Assembly: GCF_000156175.1 (NCBI RefSeq)
Contig: NZ_GG692711.1
Coordinates: 85,119-149,118 of the forward strand
Reading direction: 5' to 3'
Origin: Collinsella intestinalis DSM 13280
Lineage (GTDB): Bacteria; Actinomycetota; Coriobacteriia; Coriobacteriales; Coriobacteriaceae
Length of the DNA: 64,000 bases
The notes under the pieces were generated by a model. It was not told the DNA's origin and did no database searches. It was given only the letters and a program-made list of their open reading frames with translations. This document shows, piece by piece, positions 57,382 to 64,000 of the stretch. How positions within the stretch are numbered: the stretch's first letter is position 1; every line of letters begins with the position of its first letter. The position numbers were made by a program, and so were the translations under genes.

Positions 57382-58014
57382 ATGGCTTCCGATGCGAACA
57401 GACATCACGAACGTTTGACGCACGACGACCGTCGTGACGAGATCCTCGCGGCCGTACGCCAAACCGTGGTCGAAGATGGGCTGAGCCGTCTGTCGATCTC
57501 GGCCGTCGCATCGCGCGCGGGATGCACAAGATCGCTGTTTTACCACTACTTCCCCACCAAGGAAGACGCACTGCAGGCCGTTCTCGACCTGAGCATCGAT
57601 TCGTTTGTCGAGCAACTCACTGCGTGGAACGAATCGCGTGTCAGCGGGGATATCGAGGGGTCTCTGGACTCCGTCGCTCATATGCTCAAGAACATGATCG
57701 TGAAAAAGGGCGACGTCATGTCGCAATCGGTCGTCCACAGCGGCAATGCCGCCCTGTATGCCTCGTTCGTCCATCGCGCGGCCGACCGTCTCGCCCGATA
57801 CATGTGCTCGTCGACCGTGGTCGACTTCGCCGCGCATCATGAAGTGCAGATCGACCACCTCTATGAGACGTTCTACGTCCTCATCACCGGACTCATCATG
57901 TTTGTGCGCACCCATCCCGATGCGCCGGAGGGCACCATCAAAGACATCATCGCAAGCACCCTGCATATCGAGGGTTACACCGCGAAATATCCGGAGCGCC
58001 GCCCCGAGCGGTAG
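57382..58014 (+). CDS. TetR-family regulator of the hyp/membrane-protein genes
   Basis: A 210-residue repressor. TetR N-terminal helix-turn-helix: DEILAAVRQTVVEDGLSRLS then RAGCTRSLFYHYFPTKEDAL. The C-terminal ligand domain is all-alpha, with two Met-rich helices (MLKNMIVKKGDVMSQ). The ATG at 57382 follows GAGAGGGG. It is divergent from hypB and upstream of a membrane protein gene; palindromes of one type lie before all three genes, so it likely controls itself, hypB and the membrane gene. The inducing ligand is unknown. Confidence 0.9.
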   Translation: MASDANRHHERLTHDDRRDEILAAVRQTVVEDGLSRLSISAVASRAGCTRSLFYHYFPTKEDALQAVLDLSIDSFVEQLTAWNESRVSGDIEGSLDSVAHMLKNMIVKKGDVMSQSVVHSGNAALYASFVHRAADRLARYMCSSTVVDFAAHHEVQIDHLYETFYVLITGLIMFVRTHPDAPEGTIKDIIASTLHIEGYTAKYPERRPER

Positions 58015-58084
58015 CCCACCCATTTTCGCATGGGGCCGGACGCATCCAAGGCACCGCCCCGCGCATTCCTTCATGCCGTAAACT

Positions 58085-58099
58085 TTGACACTTTGTCAA
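58085..58099 (+). promoter_or_regulatory. third TTGAC-N5-GTCAA operator
   Basis: TTGACACTTTGTCAA, differing in one base from the 57291 copy, 38 bp before the membrane protein start. Confidence 0.75.
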
Positions 58100-58136
58100 C
58101 AGGCCCATAGGGGGCTTTGTATAGAAAGGGGAACCT

Positions 58137-59111
58137 ATGTTGTTCCAGGTGTATGGCGAAAACGCCATGTATCAATGGCTTGGCTGGATCATGGTCTTCG
58201 TGAGCCTGATCGCCGCCAACGAAGTCGCACGCCGCTCGAAAACCGGCGGCATCGTGTGTTTCCTCGGCATTCCCGCCGTGCTCACGGTGTACTTCATCGC
58301 GATTTATGTGTGCGCCGGCATGGGCATGGAGTGGGCTCTCAACAATCCCACGTATCTGCACATGGGCAGCTGGTTCCACTATGCCAAACTCTACGCCGCG
58401 ACCGCCGGCTGCATCGGCTTCATGATGCTCAAGTACGGCTGGGGCAAACTCGGCCGCAGCGAGGCTTTCAAGGTGTTCCCCTTTGCCATCGTCGCCATCA
58501 ACATCCTCATCGCGGTTGCCTCTGATTTCGAGAGCGCCATGCGTGCCTTCGGCACCACCTGGGTGTCCACCGAGGGCGTCGTCCTCATGGGCGGATGGCA
58601 CAATGTCTTCAACGGCATTGCCGGCCTCATCAACATCTTTTGCATGACCGGCTGGTGGGGCATCTACCGCTCCAAGAAGGGCGACGACATGCTCTGGCCC
58701 GATATGACCTGGGTCTACATCCTCGCCTATGACCTGTGGAACTTCTGCTACACCTACAATTGCCTCCCCACGCATGCGTGGTACTGCGGCCTTGCCCTGC
58801 TGCTCGCGCCCACCGTCGCCAACTTCTTCTGGAACAAGGGCGGCTGGATTCAGAACCGCGCGAACACCCTTGCTCTGTGGTGCATGTTCGCCCAGGTGTT
58901 CCCCATGTTCCAGGATTACAGCGTCTTCTCCGTCAGCTCCGTGAACAACCCGAGCGTCAACCTCATCGTCTCCCTTATCGCTCTCATCGTGAACGTCGTT
59001 GCATTCGCCTACATCATGCGCCGCGCCAAGAAGCTCGGCGTGAGCCCCTTTAAGCACGAGGTCTTCAAGGGGACCCGCGATTTCGACCAGGCCATGGCTC
59101 GCGCTGCATAA
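58137..59111 (+). CDS. polytopic membrane protein (probably DUF5692)
   Basis: A 324-residue membrane protein with about eight to nine hydrophobic segments and many aromatic residues (Trp, Tyr, Phe) in the helices: MYQWLGWIMVFVSLIAANEV, WFHYAKLYAATAGCIGFMML, YILAYDLWNFCYTYNCLP, WCMFAQVFPMFQDYSVF. I believe this is the DUF5692 group found in Coriobacteria, from memory only. A charged motif RRAKKLGVSPFKHEVF ends the chain on the cytoplasmic side. The start follows GAAAGGGG. An operator like those before hypB suggests TetR control. A transport or redox role is possible; function unknown. Confidence 0.75.
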   Translation: MLFQVYGENAMYQWLGWIMVFVSLIAANEVARRSKTGGIVCFLGIPAVLTVYFIAIYVCAGMGMEWALNNPTYLHMGSWFHYAKLYAATAGCIGFMMLKYGWGKLGRSEAFKVFPFAIVAINILIAVASDFESAMRAFGTTWVSTEGVVLMGGWHNVFNGIAGLINIFCMTGWWGIYRSKKGDDMLWPDMTWVYILAYDLWNFCYTYNCLPTHAWYCGLALLLAPTVANFFWNKGGWIQNRANTLALWCMFAQVFPMFQDYSVFSVSSVNNPSVNLIVSLIALIVNVVAFAYIMRRAKKLGVSPFKHEVFKGTRDFDQAMARAA

Positions 59112-59150
59112 GCTGGCGCCATCTCCATGCGCCCCTGACCGAGGAACGCG

Positions 59151-59184
59151 AAACGCCCATCCGGTTCGATCCGGATGGGCGTTT
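59151..59184 (+). terminator. terminator of the membrane protein gene
   Basis: AACGCCCATCCGG (59151-59163) pairs with CCGGATGGGCGTT (59170-59182), followed by TT. Confidence 0.9.
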
Positions 59185-59280
59185 TACTTCTCGCATTCAA
59201 ATTCACTCTGCAACGAATTCGTGCTGTAAAGAGGCGCTACAAAAGAAAAGCCCCCGTTTCCGGGGGCTCTCAAATTCGAC

Positions 59281-59357
59281 TGGTGCGGCGTACAGGATTC
59301 GAACCTGTGACGTTCTGATTCGTAGTCAGACCCTCTATCCAGCTGAGGTAACGCCGC
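59281..59357 (-). tRNA. tRNA-Arg(ACG), copy 1
   Basis: Minus strand GCGGCGTTACCTCAGCTGG start, anticodon loop CTACGAA between TCTGA and TCAGA (anticodon ACG), T-arm CAGGTTCGAATCCTG, acceptor complement ACGCCGC, then A and encoded CCA. ACG needs A34-to-inosine editing by TadA. Confidence 0.97.
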
Positions 59358-59495
59358 AACGCGTGGTATATATTGCCATTGCACCCCAGTGGCGTCAACC
59401 CACAATTTCAATTTTTTTCTGGCAGGAGGTCAGAGCCAAAAGCCGATGGCTCGGCAAGAGAAAAGCCCCCGTTTCCGGGGGCTCTCAAATTCGAC

Positions 59496-59572
59496 TGGTG
59501 CGGCGTACAGGATTCGAACCTGTGACGTTCTGATTCGTAGTCAGACCCTCTATCCAGCTGAGGTAACGCCGC
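59496..59572 (-). tRNA. tRNA-Arg(ACG), copy 2
   Basis: Identical in sequence to copy 1 over the whole tRNA, so the duplication is recent or kept identical by conversion. Confidence 0.97.
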
Positions 59573-59665
59573 AACGTGTGGTATATATTGCCATCAGTGA
59601 TGCATCGCGTCAAGGAAAAATTAGCATTTTTTCCAATTATTGTAATCTCACATCAAGACTGACAA

Positions 59666-60013
59666 CTATCTCACGATCGCAGCCTCCCTGATCTCATACG
59701 GGATACCGAGGCGCTTCATCAGGTCGCATAGGTTTGAGAAGCACTCATAACCCGTGTACTCCAAACGCAATACCGCGGGCAGTTGATGCGCGGCATCCAG
59801 ATGGAAATAGCCCAAAAGCTCGCCGACGCCCGCCGGATCTATCATCGCCTCGACCGTATGAGGACTCTCCCTGAAGCTCCACTGCGTCAATGGACCTGAA
59901 CTTTCCTGCACGATACGAAGCGACCCCTCTGACGTGACCGTGCACTCGATCCTCAGGTGCTCCCCCTCCTCCTCGCTCGCGAACAACACCGCACCGCTGT
60001 CGAATACATCCAT
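59666..60013 (-). CDS. small protein of unknown function
   Basis: A 115-residue soluble protein beginning MDVFDSGAVLFASEEEG. The start at 60013 has AAAGGGG six bases upstream; another ATG two codons earlier sits directly on the ribosome-binding site and is less likely. The pattern of short strands (LRIECTVTSEGSLRIVQES) and a closing helix (ECFSNLCDLMKRLGIPYEI) suggests an alpha/beta fold. No family recognised. It lies between the tRNA-Arg pair and SRP RNA and looks monocistronic. Confidence 0.65.
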   Translation of the reverse strand: MDVFDSGAVLFASEEEGEHLRIECTVTSEGSLRIVQESSGPLTQWSFRESPHTVEAMIDPAGVGELLGYFHLDAAHQLPAVLRLEYTGYECFSNLCDLMKRLGIPYEIREAAIVR

Positions 60014-60220
60014 CGCCATCCCCTTTCTCTCGCCTGTCTCCGTGCAATCAGTATACCCAAAAATAGAACGTATGTTCGTGTATATACTGTCGAGAAACTC
60101 AACCGTGCGGGCAATTTTGTCCGCACGGCATGATAGGCGCTCCAGGAACGCCATCGCATCTATTGCTCTGGGAGGGGTATCGGCTGCCCCAGGGGGCATC
60201 GGCACAGAAAAACGCCCCGT

Positions 60221-60320
60221 GTGCTCGATGGGAACGGGTGCCCGTCAGAGGCTCCTTATGGCTGCTTCCTTCCGGACCTGACCAGGTTCGGAACATATCG
60301 TCACCCGAACCCATCGAACG
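60221..60320 (-). ncRNA. ffs: signal recognition particle RNA, small bacterial type
   Basis: The minus strand contains the universal SRP core GGTCAGGTCCGGAAGGAAGC followed by AGCC, flanked by a long hairpin stem: TCGATGGG-TTCGGGTG on the 5' side pairs with CACCCGTT-CCCATCGA on the 3' side. Ends are approximate (within about 5 bases). No Alu domain, as in most Gram-negative and actinobacterial SRP RNAs. Confidence 0.93.
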
Positions 60321-60406
60321 CGCGAGGCGTGCTTGACTATAGTAGCCGCTCGGGCGCGACTCGTCCAGCTCCAACACGGCGAGCCCACACCCCGAGTGCG
60401 GATACC

Positions 60407-62305
60407 TTACGTCATTGTCGCCAGGCGGTAGACGGTCTCACCCGCCATCCGAAGGTTCCTGCGAGCACAATCGGGGTCCAGGGCCTCATCGAGCGCCTGC
60501 GGAGCCGCCCCCACGGGAAGCACCGCATCGACACCCGCGGCATACACTGCCTCGAGCTCATCTTCGCGAGAGCCGCATACCGCAATCACAGGCACGTCGG
60601 GACGCAGATGCTTCGCACGGCGGGCCACTCCCACGGGGACCTTGCCCTGGGCGGTCTGCGCGTCGACGGCGCCCTCGCCCGTAACCACCAGATCGGCAGC
60701 GCGAACAGCGTCGTCAAACCCGGCCATGCCGAGCACGGCCTCGATGCCGGGCACGAGCTCGGCGCCAAGCGCGAGCAGTGCGGCCCCCAGGCCGCCCGCA
60801 GCACCGGAGCCGGGGACGCCGAGTAGGGACTTGGGCCGAGCGCCGGGGCGCCCCACCTGCTCGGCACTCCCGTCAAGCGCATCGCGCGCCGCCGTAAGGC
60901 GTGCCCCGTACGCAGCCATCCAACCGTCGCATGCCGCGAGCACCTCATCGCGCTCAGCCTCGGAAAGGCCGACGCCCAAGCCCTTCTGGGGGCCGAACAT
61001 GCGCGCGGCGCCGCGTGGACCCACGAGTGGGCTCTTCACGTCCGACAGCGCGACAAGCCGCACACCGGCGAGCGCAGCCCGTGCGGGGGCCAAGTCGATT
61101 GCATCGATGTCGCGAACGCCATCAAGCCCGTGGACGACCTGCCCGCCCGACGCATCGAGCACGCGCGCCCCCAGCGCTTGCAGCATCCCAACACCGCCAT
61201 CCACGGTGGCGCTGCCGCCGAGGCCGACATACACCGTCTCGGCGCCCCGCGATACCGCATCGGCAATCAGCTCCCCCACGCCGCGGGTCGTTGCGGCACA
61301 TGCCGCCTCATGACTCCGGGGGGACAGGCCGATTCCAGCAGCCTGGGCCATCTCTATCACGGCGCTACGACCCTGGGCATCATCGAAAAGCAGGTAGGAT
61401 GCATCGACATGCCCGGCAACCGGCGCGGGCACAGACATGCTGCGCATCTCGCCGCCGAGCGGGTGCCGCAGGGCCTCGACGGTGCCCTCTCCCCCATCTG
61501 CCACGGGAATCTCCGCAACGCGCACGTCATCGCCCGCGCGGTGCATGCCCTCGGCAAGCCACATTTCGACCTGCGAGCTCGTAGCGCACCCCTTGAACGA
61601 ATCGATGGCGAGCACCACATTGAGGGGGCCCCGCATCTCACCTTTGCGCGCCGGAGCCGTCGGGCGATGGGAGCGCATGGGCGGACGGCATACGGCCGCG
61701 GAAGCTTTCATCGGGGTCGGCATGGGCGTTTTCCCGTAATCGCCGCCCAGAGCGTCCTCCAGGGCCTCCAGGCGCGAAACGTCATGCGGGCCCTCGGCCC
61801 CCTCCTCGCGATGCGCACCCCGCAACCTGCGGAAAAACGAACGCAATTCCGCTGCGCACTCGTCTTCCAGAATGCCCGAGACAACCGGGAACGCATGGTT
61901 CAGGCGAGGGTCGGCACTCACGTCGTAGAGCGTTCCGAGCGCGCCGCCCTTGGGGTCGGTCGCACCGTATACGCACCGGTCGATGCGCGCGTTGACCATG
62001 AGGCCCGAGCACATGAGACAAGGCTCAAGCGTGACGTAGACGGTGCAGCCACTCAGGCGCCACCTTCCAAGCGTGCGCGCCGCCTGCATCATGGCGAGGA
62101 ACTCGGCGTGCGCCGAGGGGTCTTCGTCCAGCTCGCGCCTATTGTGGGCTCGGGCGATGATCGTGCCCTTGTGGACCACAACCGCGCCGATCGGCACCTC
62201 GCCAACCTCAGCGGCAGCACGCGCCTCGGCGAGCGCCTCGCGCATGAAGCGCTCGTCATCTTCGCGCGACACCGCTGGCCTCGGCATCTCATCGGCTGGC
62301 TTCAT
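60407..62305 (-). CDS. tadA: fused tRNA-adenosine deaminase TadA and glycerate 2-kinase
   Basis: A 632-residue ORF with two enzymes. Residues ~10-165: a TadA-type deaminase with zinc/catalytic His66 and Glu68 (SAHAEF) and Cys96/Cys99 (EPCLMC), which edits A34 to inosine in tRNA-Arg(ACG). Residues ~225-630: a type I glycerate kinase (GlxK/GarK family) starting NVVLAIDSFKGCATSSQV and containing VADGGEGTVEAL, YVGLGGSATVDGGVGML, KSPLVGPRGAARMFGPQKG and VVTGEGAVDAQTAQGKVPVG. A ~55-residue linker joins them. The ATG at 62305 is preferred over a longer TTG frame. An internal ATG at 61636, 4 bases after AAAGG, could start the kinase alone. No frameshift is visible at the junction, so this is a true fusion or two nested proteins in one frame. 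Confidence 0.88.
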   Translation of the reverse strand: MKPADEMPRPAVSREDDERFMREALAEARAAAEVGEVPIGAVVVHKGTIIARAHNRRELDEDPSAHAEFLAMMQAARTLGRWRLSGCTVYVTLEPCLMCSGLMVNARIDRCVYGATDPKGGALGTLYDVSADPRLNHAFPVVSGILEDECAAELRSFFRRLRGAHREEGAEGPHDVSRLEALEDALGGDYGKTPMPTPMKASAAVCRPPMRSHRPTAPARKGEMRGPLNVVLAIDSFKGCATSSQVEMWLAEGMHRAGDDVRVAEIPVADGGEGTVEALRHPLGGEMRSMSVPAPVAGHVDASYLLFDDAQGRSAVIEMAQAAGIGLSPRSHEAACAATTRGVGELIADAVSRGAETVYVGLGGSATVDGGVGMLQALGARVLDASGGQVVHGLDGVRDIDAIDLAPARAALAGVRLVALSDVKSPLVGPRGAARMFGPQKGLGVGLSEAERDEVLAACDGWMAAYGARLTAARDALDGSAEQVGRPGARPKSLLGVPGSGAAGGLGAALLALGAELVPGIEAVLGMAGFDDAVRAADLVVTGEGAVDAQTAQGKVPVGVARRAKHLRPDVPVIAVCGSREDELEAVYAAGVDAVLPVGAAPQALDEALDPDCARRNLRMAGETVYRLATMT

Positions 62306-62390
62306 CCCGGCAACCCCGTACCTCTCGCACCGCGCGGGCAAACCCCGCGCACGTCACATCGCGTTCGATGCTATCATTACCCAACGCGCC

Positions 62391-62480
62391 GGAGAGATGG
62401 CAGAGCGGTTGAATGCGGCGGTCTTGAAAACCGTTGAGCACGCAAGTGTTCCGAGGGTTCGAATCCCTCTCTCTCCGCCA
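62391..62480 (+). tRNA. tRNA-Ser(UGA)
   Basis: GGAGAGATGGCAGAGCGG start, anticodon loop CTTGAAA between CGGT and ACCG (anticodon TGA), long class II variable arm, T-arm GGGTTCGAATCCC, acceptor complement TCTCTCC, G and encoded CCA. Confidence 0.97.
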
Positions 62481-62493
62481 GGTTGATTGCAGA

Positions 62494-62520
62494 AGCGGGC
62501 CCGAACGGCTCGCTTTTTTG
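62494..62520 (+). terminator. terminator of tRNA-Ser(UGA)
   Basis: AGCGGGCC and GGCTCGCT form a stem with a G:T pair, followed by TTTTTTG, 13 bp after the tRNA CCA. Confidence 0.85.
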
Positions 62521-62531
62521 TTGGCCGCATA

Positions 62532-62658
62532 GGGATTCGAACCCGCAAGGGTGCGGAGCTGAGGAAACGCGGAGCGTTTTCCAGCGAAGCCCGCAAGCGC
62601 CGCAGGCGCGCAGCGGGCCGAGGGCGGCCAAGCCGCCCGGCGAATCCCTCTCTCGCCA
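62532..62658 (+). repeat. tRNA-Ser(UGA)-associated element and copy of the tRNA 3' end
   Basis: It starts with an inverted T-arm (GGGATTCGAACCC, 62532-62544), continues with stems AAACGCGGAGCGTTT and GGGCGGC/GCCGCCC plus a GC-rich core, and ends with CGAATCCC and a near-copy of this tRNA's 3' end (CTCTCTCGCCA). Bases 62576-62617 are identical to the element next to tRNA-Ser(GCU) at 28 kb (reverse complement). Confidence 0.85.
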
Positions 62659-62669
62659 AGCTGATTAAA

Positions 62670-62699
62670 AAAGCGAGCCCGGAAAGGCTCGCTTTTGTC
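62670..62699. terminator. bidirectional terminator after the element
   Basis: AAGCGAGCC and GGCTCGCTT pair around CGGAAA. Plus strand continues TTGTC; minus strand continues TTTTAATC. It resembles the tRNA terminator at 62494 and also ends the TetR gene at 62701 on the other strand. Confidence 0.85.
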
Positions 62700-62700
62700 A

Positions 62701-63309
62701 TTACCGACTCAAGACGCGCAGGACCATGGTCTCCGCGGTGTTCACCAAATCGTCCTCGGTCTGTGGATCATGGCCGCGCATCCACCACTTACCGAACAGA
62801 CGCACGATGCCGCCGGCGGCGAACTCGGAGGCGGAGGCGAACGCGAGTGGATCCTCCCCGCGCGCCTTGGAGTGAGCATGGTAGCGCTCGCGCAGGATCT
62901 CTGCCACGCGGTCCTCGATCATGAGCAGCATCATTCCGCTCATGGAGCTGTCCAGGATGTTGTCGACGAGCTGGGCGTGCTCGAGCAGGAAATCGACCAA
63001 AGCCCGCAGAATCGCAATGCCCTCCTCGACATTCACGACAAGGGGATCGTCCTCCGCCGATTCGCCCTTCGCCAGACGCAGCTCCTCTGCCCTGGCCTCG
63101 CCATACTTGACCAGTTCGATGCGAAGGCTGTCCACAAAGAAGCTGAAGAACTCGGATTTATCGGCAAAGTGCTTGTAAAACGTCGTGCGGCGGATCATCG
63201 CCTCTTCGCACAGCATGGCAACGCTCACGTCCTCGTAGCGGTGCTTTTCGAGCAGCTTGGTAAATGCCGTCAGAAGCGAGCGATACGTTTTCTGAATGCG
63301 CAGGTCCAT
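62701..63309 (-). CDS. TetR-family regulator
   Basis: A 202-residue regulator of the type with N-terminal TYRSLLTAFTKLLEKHRYEDVSV and HTH AMIRRTTFYKHFADKSEFF (the DhaS/TetR_C_7-like group), then an all-helical ligand domain and GGIVRLFGKWWMRG near the end. The start at 63309 is ATG; a GTG two codons earlier is also possible. A palindrome at 63339-63368 just upstream is a likely autoregulatory site. It is divergent from lemA. The ligand is unknown. Confidence 0.85.
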   Translation of the reverse strand: MDLRIQKTYRSLLTAFTKLLEKHRYEDVSVAMLCEEAMIRRTTFYKHFADKSEFFSFFVDSLRIELVKYGEARAEELRLAKGESAEDDPLVVNVEEGIAILRALVDFLLEHAQLVDNILDSSMSGMMLLMIEDRVAEILRERYHAHSKARGEDPLAFASASEFAAGGIVRLFGKWWMRGHDPQTEDDLVNTAETMVLRVLSR

Positions 63310-63338
63310 GTCCACCGTCTCCGTTGTTCATCCGTACG

Positions 63339-63368
63339 CTATCTATCCTCGTCTCGTTAGATAGATAG
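63339..63368. promoter_or_regulatory. inverted repeat between tetR and lemA, candidate operator
   Basis: CTATCTATC (63339-63347) pairs with GATAGATAG (63360-63368), 12 bp apart, 30 bp upstream of the TetR start. Probably its own operator; lemA lies 205 bp away on the other side. Confidence 0.55.
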
Positions 63369-63573
63369 ATAAGTGATATCTGTCACCTATCCTAGTACGC
63401 AATGTGAATATCGCAAGGGCCCTTCAACAATTTGCCCACCGCTTATCAGGTTTGATGAACGAATGTTGCCAACCGCTGGCAGAGCGCTCGAGGATGCACC
63501 TTGACGCGACGGGTATACTGGACCACGAACAACAAGCTCGGCGCCTAAGCGCCATCACGGAAATGGGGCACAC

Positions 63574-64000
63574 ATGGGACTCCCGTTCATCATCGGCGTC
63601 ATCGTCGTCGTGGCCATCGTCATGGGCATCGCCGGCATCTACAACAACCTCGTCACCCTGCGCAACCGCGTCGACAACGCATGGCAGAACATCGATACGC
63701 AGCTGCAGCGTAGGAACGACCTCATCCCCAACCTCGTGGAAACCGTCAAGGGCTACGCCGCCCATGAGCAGGAGACGCTCGACGCCGTGACCCAGGCCCG
63801 CACTGCCGCGACCACCGCCGCCACTCCCGAAGAGAAGATGGCCGCGGACAACGCCCTCACCGGGGCGCTGCGCCAGCTGCTCATGGTTGCCGAAGCCTAC
63901 CCCGATCTCAAGGCCAACGCCAACTTCACGCAGCTCCAGGCTTCGCTTGAGGACACCGAGAACAAGATCTCCTACGCCCGTCAGAGCTACAACGACTGCG
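63574..64000 (+). CDS. lemA: LemA-family protein, 3' end outside the window
   Basis: The visible 142 residues start with one transmembrane helix ([19 protein letters not shown]) and the LemA signature [20 protein letters not shown], followed by [20 protein letters not shown] and an antiparallel helical bundle with [14 protein letters not shown]. The ATG follows GGGGCA. LemA is a membrane-anchored coiled-coil protein of unclear function, often paired with DUF2207 proteins; such a protein is at 25.7 kb in this window. The frame is still open at 64000. Confidence 0.95.
   Translation, partial: MGLPFIIGVIVVVAIVMGIAGIYNNLVTLRNRVDNAWQNIDTQLQRRNDLIPNLVETVKGYAAHEQETLDAVTQARTAATTAATPEEKMAADNALTGALRQLLMVAEAYPDLKANANFTQLQASLEDTENKISYARQSYNDC

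Larger units (their letters stand above)
59244..59594 (-). repeat. tandem duplication of a tRNA-Arg unit (136 bp, 215-bp period)
   Basis: 59244-59379 and 59459-59594 are identical except one base (C at 59362, T at 59577). Each unit holds a tRNA-Arg gene, its terminator (stem GCCCCC/GGGGGC with T-run on the minus strand) and a short upstream segment ending TATATATTGCCAT. Confidence 0.95.

Noticed and set aside
59244-59594. Tandem repeat as CRISPR or phage attachment sites
   Set aside because: Only two units, each containing a full tRNA-Arg gene; simple tandem duplication explains it. No CRISPR-like array was seen anywhere in the window.
62483-62924. Overlapping plus-strand ORFs across the tRNA-Ser(UGA) element
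   Set aside because: Same artefact as at 28 kb; the DNA is explained by the element, a terminator and the opposite-strand TetR gene.

Overview
This 64 kb window comes from a high-GC, anaerobic, fermentative actinobacterium. The gene content points to the Coriobacteriia, most likely Collinsella or a close relative: a pyruvate formate-lyase locus, a large nucleoside-salvage (deo) cluster, the actinobacterial dnaK-grpE-dnaJ-hspR operon, hypA/hypB, and many short intergenic palindromes. This assignment is inferred from gene families and composition; no marker rRNA gene is present.

Layout. 1-233: right end of an IS3-family insertion sequence. 255-4915: pyruvate formate-lyase locus (activase, a separately encoded glycyl-radical domain, and the large catalytic chain), with a nonsense-interrupted anion transporter gene between activase and enzyme. 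5.5-15.4 kb: nucleoside uptake and breakdown (deoD, a BMP-type lipoprotein, an ABC transporter with two permeases, cdd, pdp, deoC, deoB). 15.7-27.7 kb: minus-strand housekeeping genes (ArsC-like protein, nucleoside hydrolase, uppP, LacI regulator, two-component system, purH, a DUF2207 membrane protein) with uspA and a GNAT acetyltransferase on the plus strand. 28.0-30.7 kb: tRNA-Ser(GCU) with an associated element, gluQ, and a lipoprotein. 30.8-38.5 kb: heat-shock block (clpB, hspR, dnaJ, grpE, dnaK), with matching operator-like palindromes before clpB and dnaK. 38.8-40.9 kb: a ferredoxin gene whose last 110 bp are duplicated around a lower-GC island encoding a secreted protein and a DUF1835-like protein. 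41.0-45.0 kb: NAD biosynthesis operon nadA-nadB-nadC-niaR with a candidate NiaR operator. 45.1-53.1 kb: trxA, a peptidoglycan-binding protein, tRNA-Gln, a HAD phosphatase, a MITE-like element, a lipoprotein, pyrE, ilvE, a DedA protein and cysE. 53.2-59.1 kb: hypA, a 928-residue FAD/Fe-S oxidoreductase, hypB, a TetR regulator and a membrane protein, linked by three matching operators. 59.2-64 kb: two tRNA-Arg(ACG) genes, SRP RNA, a fused tadA-glycerate kinase ORF, tRNA-Ser(UGA) with the same element type as at 28 kb, another TetR regulator, and the start of lemA.

The observations I rate highest are: (1) pyruvate formate-lyase encoded as two polypeptides, with the radical-bearing domain under its own apparent promoter; (2) one ORF joining a tRNA adenosine deaminase to a glycerate kinase, with a possible internal start; (3) a GC-rich element beside both tRNA-Ser genes, bounded by T-arm sequence and followed by a copy of the host tRNA 3' end; (4) a family of at least eleven short intergenic palindromes with a common GGGAC core and co-varying arms; (5) the island bracketed by the duplicated ferredoxin 3' end; (6) a small TetR regulon joining hypB to a membrane protein. 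All product assignments are by eye; no database search was run.
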